From the NCBI GenBank assembly GCA_903898185.1, contig CAIUEN010000184.1, positions 1 to 34,197 on the forward strand: a stretch of 34,197 nt of DNA, given 5' to 3'. The DNA comes from an uncultured Verrucomicrobiales bacterium (GTDB lineage: Bacteria > Verrucomicrobiota > Verrucomicrobiia > Limisphaerales > Palsa-1400). The position numbers were made by a program, and so were the translations under genes. Of this stretch, positions 27,801 to 34,197 are shown one piece after another (the first letter of the stretch is position 1; each line of letters opens with the position of its first letter). The notes beneath the pieces were generated by a model. It did no database searches. It was not told the origin of the DNA and saw nothing but the letters and a program-made list of their open reading frames with translations.

Positions 27801-29302
27801 ACTGGCGTCTCAGAGGGAGCGCATTCCCAAACCTCAACACCAGTTCGCCATCGAGGTCGCCAGGCATTATTGCGGCAAATGGCCGCACTAAATTTAGACC
27901 ATACCCATGTCTGTTTTATGGCATTGGATAATTCCGCACACTGCTCCGAGTTTTGGGTTTGCTGAGTCGTGAAGGTTGCAAGGGTCTTTGGGATATGGGC
28001 CAAAGTGCCTTCTTTCGCGATAATCTGATTCCAACCGAGACATGCAGGGTTGGAGTTTGTCTTAAAGTCTTGCTGGAGCCCATCTACCCTACGGCGCTCA
28101 GTATCGAGGAAGAAGAAGCCGTGAAGGTTCAACGTTATTACCTGTTTCTGACAGGGCAAGGCTACCGTCTGGACACCATCCGGTTGCTCACCAACGGGAA
28201 AGAAAACTGACCACCGAACTTCTAATTTACCGACGCTGGATGGAGATGTAGTCAGGACAGTAGCGTAATGCGGCTCTCCTTTGTCATTCTGGTCCGCACT
28301 ACTCCCTGTCTCGGACATATCCACAATTTTCGGCCATTTATCGTGCGCCTTTGCTTCGGCAACGCGGGATTCTGGTAATGTGCCGGCATAACCCGCATAT
28401 TTAATCTCGACGAGCAGACCCGCTGAATCCTCCAAAATCATGGAACCGATCAACCGCTCCGGCTCCCTAATACTGCCGGGTTCAGAAATGCGATTACTTC
28501 CTTCGCCCAAAGACCACTTCGTTGACTTCCTCGTGCTTCCGCTCATGTCAATAAGCCGGATCCGATGTAAGTTCCGCAAGGTCACGAGTGAGGGCGCCAG
28601 CTTCCTTAGCTCTTCGTCAAGCGTTATACCCATTCGTCCATCTTTGCCTGGCAACAGATCACCCGAACTTTCGTGAATCCAAGCCACTGAACCTTTTGCG
28701 TCGTTGCGATGATCGCTATGACGCAATGGGAGCCAGAAGGCGAGCCAATGCCTACAACCCTCCCTAAACTCTTTCACTCCTAGAGCGATATGGGAAAAAA
28801 CCAAATCAGCCCCTGCGTTGTCGAACGCCTCGTCCCAATCAGCGTGCCGCCAGCCATTCCACGGATTGAAAAACTCGCAGATTTCCTCGTGATCCCATCC
28901 ATGTTCTTGATTGGCATTCGCAACCACAAAAAACGCTTCGCAGAGCGCAAAAACGCTTTTTAACCCTTTGCCAAACCGTCCTATCGCCCGAGGGTCGGCC
29001 CCCTTGGTGCCAAGCCCGAGACGGAAGATAGCATCTCGATGCTTTGGTTCGAAGTTTCCGTCGTTGACGGCACACAAACCTGGACCACGCAAAAGCGGGT
29101 GAGAAGCCTTGGGATCTCCGGGAGTCAGGATAAGGTCAAGATGATGTGCCCCCGCGTCCTCCGCATTCTGGATCAATTCCTTGATCAAACTTCCTTCCGT
29201 CCCGTAGCCACGCAGAAGATCGCGGATGTTCTGGATGTCGGCTTCGGGAGGATGTTGAACACCCCTTAGTCGATCGTGCTTTTGTGTGGCGTTGTTTGGC
29301 AT
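21818..29302 (-). CDS. giant protein with two sacsin/Hsp90-like (GHKL) ATPase domains
   Basis: 2494 aa. First domain: SLIKELIQNAEDAGAHHLDLIL ... IGRFGKGLKSVFALCEAF. Second (about 24.2-24.8 kb): SVALEIFQNADDAVAELEE ... VTGRFGLGFKSVFFVAEQPEVIS. Confidence 0.88.
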   Translation of the reverse strand: MPNNATQKHDRLRGVQHPPEADIQNIRDLLRGYGTEGSLIKELIQNAEDAGAHHLDLILTPGDPKASHPLLRGPGLCAVNDGNFEPKHRDAIFRLGLGTKGADPRAIGRFGKGLKSVFALCEAFFVVANANQEHGWDHEEICEFFNPWNGWRHADWDEAFDNAGADLVFSHIALGVKEFREGCRHWLAFWLPLRHSDHRNDAKGSVAWIHESSGDLLPGKDGRMGITLDEELRKLAPSLVTLRNLHRIRLIDMSGSTRKSTKWSLGEGSNRISEPGSIREPERLIGSMILEDSAGLLVEIKYAGYAGTLPESRVAEAKAHDKWPKIVDMSETGSSADQNDKGEPHYATVLTTSPSSVGKLEVRWSVFFPVGEQPDGVQTVALPCQKQVITLNLHGFFFLDTERRRVDGLQQDFKTNSNPACLGWNQIIAKEGTLAHIPKTLATFTTQQTQNSEQCAELSNAIKQTWVWSKFSAAICRNNAWRPRWRTGVEVWECAPSETPVLAIPTVHNSREIVTNIPGLAAISETRTLVARGADGSLLGLFNGKCSNWPEELVLLLFKKLQLNAAGNEKTATWINQFLEDLYENKAITPLILEQASALPLLPATDLRTKSVSRISVTEWISLTDSKRLFTRTNDGENWFNLLSATLPNWSCLVSPSWGIPRWLTNIPSAVCNGAVAAEIVLTQTILGGFSERLTLVNAFAALTHRETVMHTAIRFLMHANVSRAKDVENLLFMPSVQPGQQIWSRLIEELLKEDGGAHSWRFLHDQWSSVLSAQIQRELGVSTVNAEGAWATLTKDRAVASAIEFPSEQWSCADISSLLKGLFEAGRATPQATLEVLRQLRLHTLRGHPESRVPISDEKGELGEFFVLDKPGFDAGIPSDLQPLWQVFLTETKVIERLPANDLSSGVQNQLFQNNGDDQATYVAELDWNYVVRHCLGVADPSNQCPLILEALKHGDQAVRGIGQKLKKVTWIPLALTGSIAPDSVLIIEGLDSDLERLLDPAKDGLAGVLSLPEAIREHDGFKTLRNYLPRVDQALKLLSLWMEEKPNWHLGLTDAALPKDIDDFLRPLETLDELPGASFLAKLRRLESRREDERWGPLLKETIWTSLLRRFPYDQGGVVRLESVLSRLAGSQSRTAFDAYLRQACDDGIIEPLLQNLLLVNKRGRWVPATKLIWPSENIDPGVQLCVEQAAILSALQVMPPNQAAQENEKTPRGMFGNQLTELPDFEVEVKKLEDFLRPFRNGNVGDNLPAALVAVLGRHPSMVILLQSLLQGGLHQDPKDFCAWLLDERTQELLPLMGPARFLVEIVRGAKTWAHTITCETIQVDLASDVTTLLVGDPSELWRRRWFQNRLDTECHLLRLRWIERPDELTDGSVTAFASTIEAIILKVYCNGVASLCPSNIKGVLDKIADTGQADLRRSQSFLIDMAEARLKELGVRESPQLAQIMREFGDARQARVDADLFQDRNPSLAHRRGDDASRLERNAKSKLRDLLVAPEDVIVRQTLVSAIRCKMSDYDYHMGSVALEIFQNADDAVAELEEMRGGLLAGEDKFVLRFNSDNCTLEFFHWGRPINQHSCPGFTGGERRGFDQDLQKMLTLNFSDKGVGSTNLPLVVTGRFGLGFKSVFFVAEQPEVISGRLAFEIRGGFFPVPLKPLVAEEMRHNAMVVSGGHTATTTAIRLNWAGEEVTDLLKAMDRFECIAPLLTVFSRNIRTVVFEREGSLTFTNIETPLTETGRINRIQVGTLDCLAFRCPIPMDKRPATVLLRLEGNGISSLPPEFPQLWITAPTSEHSELRWALNAPFKPDAGRQRLALNTENRDIATESAVAWGHALVELFDKTDTDWDRLAEQLGLHTGANAVTWWHQFWIEMTRSSPVLKWEDLRDGGQVLGWLAWGTVAGAVRRLIQQRAAMPNALPGPYLRLVKCGEVKFCISGLLAEKANGCFDQIANWASVQNAFPANQTVHADIDRFLQLTKCVQPLRNITLQSVLAVEIGSKFEVDQHIGDRIGALFLECKAVLGANTPYTLEVESLNKWLEQIKLLAKNSAYYSVTNLVCNRPLVDLIEKDEPLRAAFAPDSAVLSPGYSDIALRFFVKARGQLTANAVMLADWARASSPSQLAAVFQYLIHGELGQQLADQLQKAWLDTKRSTATFCNLPVGDQSELERKFFKGEVWTQPLFPLPPILVEIPATQVMPAKVAFRLISEWWRREQKSWEARYEEKTYPSGFPGKLPWAGDDDWNEVLQPSAESRWLILFIQAALLPLGFNRIGRDQSFSRFLVADNWLDVFASVSTEPDKLLVALDYYLNSFIQNTQYHFQMRQFVAFYAVARNLESFLYSLRSAEISTQPESFNMVFSPKANPSLRGTGIDAPPLGGMLGMGTCQLLRELYRLGRLTNPNGYRFAFTPIRKVRRLCTQLFGLPEGLPGAAASEVIFSGLKSLAKDLGLDPTFNHCFDLPLQFLAEDSQLRARVLDVVFETVSSDDEKLDSAPQNYTP

Positions 29303-29305
29303 TGC

Positions 29306-32300
29306 CTAGTCCTCTTCCTGCTTTTCTAATCCCGGTATTGGAACTACCGCGCCTTTGAATTTGAGGTAGTTCACCTTTACGCCGTCATCGAGGTCCAGTT
29401 CGATGCGTTGCTGGGCCAGGGGCAACAGGACGTCACGTTCCCAGGATTTGATTTCTTTAAGCATCTTATCGATTTTTCCGAGGTCTTTGGTGGCTTTGGT
29501 GCGGTCGGCGGGACGAGCGGCTTCGTTGAGTGTAATGGATGTGAGCTGTCGGTGCTTTTCCTCCAGCTTGCCGATGAACTCGCGCACGTAGTCGTTGAGC
29601 AATAGGTGTATGGTGTCACGGGTGTATCGGTGCAGGTAGATAAGCGCCTGGAAACTGCTTTCGGGACTGCTGAACATCCAATAGATGGGGCGCTTCTTGT
29701 AGGTCCTGAGATGCTCCTTATAGAAATCCCCAGCGAGGAACGTCCGAAGATCCGCTGGCTTGGCCTTGCCAGTTTTGGCGTCCACCTTGCCAAGCGCGGT
29801 TTCGATAAAGGCGATGTTCTCGGCCAGGTTGTCCTCTCCGAATGTCACGCGAAGAAATTCGCGCAAACGCCCCACAACATCGTCAGGGAACCAATCGCCG
29901 TCGAGCACGGGTAGAATGCCATCCGCATCGGGTTCAAAACTCGGCTTGGGCACTTTGGCGAGGTAATCCTGCACGGTTGCACCGGCGTCGGCTAGGATGA
30001 CGCCGGGGGCATCGAGCGAATAGCGACCGAACATGCAACCGAGGGCGTACGAGATGAACGCGACCATGTCCTTGCGGATATCGGCACGAGCGAGCGTGAT
30101 TTGATCTTCGGGCACTTCCGGTTCGAGCTCGTCCTGCAAACCGTAGGCACAAATGAACAGCCGGTTGTTCTCCGTCTCTAATTCTTGCATCCGGTGGATG
30201 GCGTCCTCGCAGTTTGTTTTCCAATTCAGCCAACTGTCCGCCAGAGTCGTGCTTTTTAAGCCGGAACGGAGCAAAGGCAGGTAGCGAAAATCCCACGAAG
30301 TCTCGCAGTTGTCCCAGTCTGCTCGCGCGATGCAAATCGCTGATTCGGCAATTGCGCCTGCACGCCGTTCACTCTTTTCCGGCAAATGCGTGTCCCAAGG
30401 AATGTCTGCGATGTTACCGGCTTGGAAATTCAGTGTAGGATTAAGGGCTTTCAGAAAATGCCATGTTACCGAAGAACACAGCAGACTGAGAATTGGATAT
30501 GTTTTCGCTCCGGGGAAGACGGACGAACCGCCCACGTCAAACAAGAATCCAGGGTCTGAGTATCGAATACCAAAAGCGCTCGAACTAACGAACGTCCATG
30601 TAAGTCCTGGTTTGCAGTAGAATTCTGTGTTGATGATTCGACGAGACCAATGCGTTGTCTTGGGGTCTTTCGGATTGTGCAAAAGCCAGTGCTTAATCTC
30701 TGCGCCGTCATTCTCCCAGTTCACCACAAGTTCTGCATTTCCGAACCATTTACGAAATTCACCACCTTTGTTGTATGGAAACCATTTGCGACCGCTTTGG
30801 ACAGTTGCCTCCAAGGACTCACACTTGAATCCTATTCGGTCGAGCGATACTTCAAACCACTTTCTTACGAATCGCGCGTTATCATTGGTGGACATTCCTT
30901 GGCGTGGTTTCGCTACTGATCCAACCGAGGAAAGCTTTTCAAACGCCGTGAAGCTTGAAGGTTTCAGCCAATATGCGATGGGGCTCCCGGGAATGCGACG
31001 AAAGTCGGCTGAGACAGCCCTGTAACTAGGGAAGGCGCGGGAGGAGAGTCGTTCTTCAAGCTCTTCGTTCGAAGCAACATCGCCTTGTCGTGTGAACAAA
31101 CGTTTGTAGTAACCTGCCTCCGTCGGTCGCATCCCCTTTTTAATTACGTAGGAGCAACTGCCGAAATCCGATCCCCAAACACCGCGTCCATTATGGACGA
31201 GGCTCGAAATACCCGCCTCTTTTAGCAAAAAAGAGCGCAGCTTTTCGAATGTGCTTAGGAACATCCAATTGGGGATGCTGATCATTGCGACATAGGCATG
31301 GATGGGAATGAAATCCAAATTGCGGACCATGAAAGCGCCGTAAGCATCTGCTTTTCCGGCTTCCAAATTTTCTATAACGAACTGCTTCAAACTTTCGTTG
31401 AAGAACTTCGTGCCCATATACGGCGGATTAGCCACGACGACATGATACCGCTGACAGAGATATTCAGCTTGTTCTAACACGCAGAGGACTTTGGTATGCG
31501 TGTCGCGTAGGAACAGCAGACTGCCGAGGTCTATGGTCTCGATGACATCTCGAGCAGACGCGATACCCTTTTCGTCGAGGCATGGCTGGATAAGAGATCC
31601 ATAATTTTCCGCTTCCTCAAACTGGTGCAGAAGATTGCCCAGTTCCGGGTGGATGGCTGAGGGTTGAATGCGAAGTGCCTCGAAGTAGGCAGATAATTCG
31701 CCGTCTGCAAAACGAATATCTTGTAATGAAATGAAATGGGGCTGGACCGCCCGTCTGAAGAACCGGTTATCTTTTGCACGGGCCTTCATGCAAAGCGCAA
31801 ATGCGGCTAGCGCCACGGCGCGATCGCAAATATCCACCCCATAAAGGTTATGGCGTAGGATTAGACCGGGGATTTCAGGCGCGTCGTAGCCTTCCTCTTC
31901 GTAAATAGCGTAAAGAAGGTCGAATGCATAGGTCAGCATATGGCCACTACCACCGGCTGGATCAAGCAGGCGAATTTCTTCCGGCTTGGTAATTCTCAGG
32001 AAATCAGTTTCCGCTTCGCCTTCAATGTAGTAAGGCATTTTCTCGCGTAACTTGGATTGTGGACGATTCAGAAGCCAGAGGCGCCCCAGCGAGTTCTCAA
32101 CCAAGTAACGAACAATCCAATGGGGAGTGAAAAGCTGGGTCACAGCGGGAATATCCTGCTTGGGCACGGCGGCATTCCGTCCCATTACCTCGTCTTTTTT
32201 CTCCGAGATATAGTATTGGTAGAGCCATCCGAGAACTTCCTCGTTCTGACAGTCCTCGTCGGTGAGGCCTGCCCGGAAATCGGCCACAATCGAATGTTCG

Positions 32301-32833
32301 GTGAGCAGGTCGTCTGGGAGGAGCAGTTCCGTGGCATCTCCAATTCTCTCGAAGAGAAACGGCATGAGCCGGTGGTAGTAATTACACGCGGCCACCAGTA
32401 GCAGTTTGAAAGCCTGTGCTTCCGGGTGATCCACAGGAATACGCCCTGCAAGTAACTCATCGAAGGTGGCTGGATTGGCAATGCTGGCGCGAAGATCCGT
32501 ATCGAGCGCTCCGGCGCGGGCTTGTTGCAGAACTTCCGGCAGGGTCTCATTGGCCGTGGCGGGCGTAATCACACGAGCGCCAAACGGATGATAGCCATTC
32601 GCGTCCATGAATCGGAGCGCGGCAAGGCGGTTAAACCATGTGTAAGCGACGCGCTCAACTAACGGATCTCGTCCTCCCGTTTCCAGAGCCTTGCGCAACT
32701 CGGCGACTTGGGTGGCTTGCTGGCGCAGTTCCGCTGTATCAGCCGTGAGGACAAAATCCAGCCGTGCGCCAATGAGTTGGCGGAGTTTATTCCGGAATTC
32801 CTGGGCGAATGTTTTTAAAGCAGATTGGTTCAC
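29306..32833 (-). CDS. pglX: BREX adenine-specific DNA methyltransferase PglX
   Basis: 1175 aa; PglX N-terminus (VERVAYTWFNRLAALRFMDANGY), DPAGGSGHML and VVANPPYMGTKFF methyltransferase motifs. Confidence 0.95.
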   Translation of the reverse strand: MNQSALKTFAQEFRNKLRQLIGARLDFVLTADTAELRQQATQVAELRKALETGGRDPLVERVAYTWFNRLAALRFMDANGYHPFGARVITPATANETLPEVLQQARAGALDTDLRASIANPATFDELLAGRIPVDHPEAQAFKLLLVAACNYYHRLMPFLFERIGDATELLLPDDLLTEHSIVADFRAGLTDEDCQNEEVLGWLYQYYISEKKDEVMGRNAAVPKQDIPAVTQLFTPHWIVRYLVENSLGRLWLLNRPQSKLREKMPYYIEGEAETDFLRITKPEEIRLLDPAGGSGHMLTYAFDLLYAIYEEEGYDAPEIPGLILRHNLYGVDICDRAVALAAFALCMKARAKDNRFFRRAVQPHFISLQDIRFADGELSAYFEALRIQPSAIHPELGNLLHQFEEAENYGSLIQPCLDEKGIASARDVIETIDLGSLLFLRDTHTKVLCVLEQAEYLCQRYHVVVANPPYMGTKFFNESLKQFVIENLEAGKADAYGAFMVRNLDFIPIHAYVAMISIPNWMFLSTFEKLRSFLLKEAGISSLVHNGRGVWGSDFGSCSYVIKKGMRPTEAGYYKRLFTRQGDVASNEELEERLSSRAFPSYRAVSADFRRIPGSPIAYWLKPSSFTAFEKLSSVGSVAKPRQGMSTNDNARFVRKWFEVSLDRIGFKCESLEATVQSGRKWFPYNKGGEFRKWFGNAELVVNWENDGAEIKHWLLHNPKDPKTTHWSRRIINTEFYCKPGLTWTFVSSSAFGIRYSDPGFLFDVGGSSVFPGAKTYPILSLLCSSVTWHFLKALNPTLNFQAGNIADIPWDTHLPEKSERRAGAIAESAICIARADWDNCETSWDFRYLPLLRSGLKSTTLADSWLNWKTNCEDAIHRMQELETENNRLFICAYGLQDELEPEVPEDQITLARADIRKDMVAFISYALGCMFGRYSLDAPGVILADAGATVQDYLAKVPKPSFEPDADGILPVLDGDWFPDDVVGRLREFLRVTFGEDNLAENIAFIETALGKVDAKTGKAKPADLRTFLAGDFYKEHLRTYKKRPIYWMFSSPESSFQALIYLHRYTRDTIHLLLNDYVREFIGKLEEKHRQLTSITLNEAARPADRTKATKDLGKIDKMLKEIKSWERDVLLPLAQQRIELDLDDGVKVNYLKFKGAVVPIPGLEKQEED

Positions 32834-34197
32834 AGGGTAATTCGGTTGTTCTGTTTGAGTTTTGCCGAGTAGGCCGCTTTGACCGCTGTGAGGTAATCAG
32901 CAAGGTCCTGCTCAGTTTCCAGGACCGGTTTGGCAAAAGACACTTGAATAGACCTGGCGGCGATATATTGGATAGGAGCTTCTTTCGGCCCATCTTTCAT
33001 CTTTGGAGGCTCCTTGGCGGTCACAATTTCGGCAAGGCGTTGCAGTTGCCGGGGCAAAACTTCGTTTGTTGCGCGGTCGGCAAGCTGGCGGATAACCGGG
33101 GCCAGACGCTCTTTTTGAACCTGAGCCAGTGCATCGTCAAAAGGACGGAGAATCTCGTTCTGTTCTTCTGGAAGCAATCCGCTGAATTCGGGCATGCCTT
33201 TGGGACGCACCCGCGCCTGCTCAATCTGTGTGCATGCCTGTTCACGTGCCGTCGTAACGACCTGTGCAACTTTGGTTCGCGACGAGTCCAATTTTACTTT
33301 GGCCTGTTGGAGGGTGTTGCTTTTATAGGGGGAGGCGGATGCTATGGTTTCCCGGAGATCAGACGCATCGGTGCCTGGAACGTCAGAAAGATTGGCGGAT
33401 TCATCGCGGAGGAACTTGACAATATCGTCGTAGATGGCCCGCTTTGGTCCTGTGTAAAATTGTTTGAGCGGATCAATGACGGTTTCTTTGTTATCCAACA
33501 ATTTCTCAGAGAATTCGGCCAGATTCTTGAGGCAATGAGCCCATTCGCGATCTGCCAGAGTTTTCAGTTCTGTGGCAAGGGGTGTGAGGGATGCCATGAA
33601 CGGATAGGTGCCAGCATGAGATGCGAGGACTTCGAGCTCTGTCGCCTCGGCTCGGACCTTCTTCTGAAACTCCATCGCGGCATCCTTGGCATCAGTTGCC
33701 GGGTTGGTGACGTTGAAGAACTCGTGATGAAATTTCTTTAGCTTGCCCACAGTCGCCGAATCAAACTGTTCCTGCAATGTAATTACCGTACTTCCGAAAT
33801 TACGATTACTGGTCAGGGCCTCCAAGGCTTCATTGGCTGTGAGGATGTTGGCGCCAGACCGGAGTTCGGCCCTTCCTCGCATGAAAAGCCGGGCGACCAG
33901 GCTAAGTGTAGGCCGTAGAAAAACGACCAGTTTTCCACTTCAAGAAATGCCCACTTTTTGGAACCAATAACCGTCCTGAATTTGAGGGGTAATTACGATG
34001 CACAGACCGGCGTTCCCACGCGGAAATGCTTTCCCTAACACTAGTTCAAGAACTGTGCAACTTTGGTTCCAAAAAGTGGGAATCTTCTGAGGCTGGAAAC
34101 GGGCCGGTTTTCTACGGGCTAGGCTAAGTGTAGCGATCTGGGGCCAGCCATAAGGGCGTTTTTCGAACATGCCCAAAAGGTCATTGATCGCGACACG
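32830..34197 (-). pseudogene. brxC: BREX P-loop ATPase BrxC, interrupted by insertion and truncated by window end
   Basis: RVAINDLLGMFEKRPYGWPQIATLSL (right of insert) joins in frame to VARLFMRGRAELRSGANILTANEALEAL...YLTAVKAAYSAKLKQNNRITL (ORF 32830-33882) when the insert and one direct-repeat copy are removed. Confidence 0.85.
33899..34133. mobile_element. MITE-like non-autonomous insertion with flanking direct repeats
   Basis: Direct repeat aggctaagtgtag at 33899-33911 and 34121-34133; near-terminal inverted repeat aggccgtagaaaa/agcccgtagaaaa; perfect 18-bp inverted repeat cccactttttggaaccaa (33950-33967) vs ttggttccaaaaagtggg (34063-34080); no transposase ORF inside. Confidence 0.85.

Noticed and set aside
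32809-33741. 310-aa plus-strand ORF
   Set aside because: Antisense to the brxC 3' region; the minus frame gives the BrxC C-terminus.
1-34197. CRISPR arrays, tRNA or rRNA genes
   Set aside because: No regularly spaced repeats or recognisable structural RNA seen by eye; a tRNAscan/CRISPR tool run would be needed to exclude them.

Overview
This 34.2-kb window looks like a bacterial defence island, with a Verrucomicrobia/Planctomycetes-like flavour (weak taxonomic inference only). Left part (1-6.9 kb): an HU-family gene, several small hypotheticals, a TPR protein, a decayed tyrosine recombinase (two motifs in two frames), a RecD2-like N-terminal remnant, a secreted NucA-type nuclease translationally coupled to a NuiA-type inhibitor, and a second N-truncated NuiA-like copy. 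Right part (7.0-34.2 kb): one uninterrupted minus-strand run of tightly packed or overlapping genes. In transcription order these are brxC (interrupted by a ~0.21-kb inverted-repeat insertion with 11-13 bp direct repeats), pglX, a 2494-aa protein with two sacsin/Hsp90-like (GHKL) ATPase domains, a SNF2/RapA-like helicase, pglZ, a brxL variant whose C-terminus resembles MITD1 MIT_C rather than a Lon peptidase, a 64-aa protein, a sigma-factor-like protein, an HTH protein, an ImmA/IrrE-metallopeptidase/UvrD-helicase/Cas4-AddB-like (possibly catalytically dead) fusion, a three-domain poly-ubiquitin-like protein, a ThiF/E1-like enzyme with an extra N-terminal domain, and a DUF6527-like Cys/His-rich protein. 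The main candidate for an undescribed system is this BREX variant (sacsin-like ATPase, SNF2 helicase, MIT_C-BrxL) physically joined to a poly-Ubl/E1/protease-helicase module with its own sigma/HTH regulators. All family calls come from reading motifs by eye; no database search was run.
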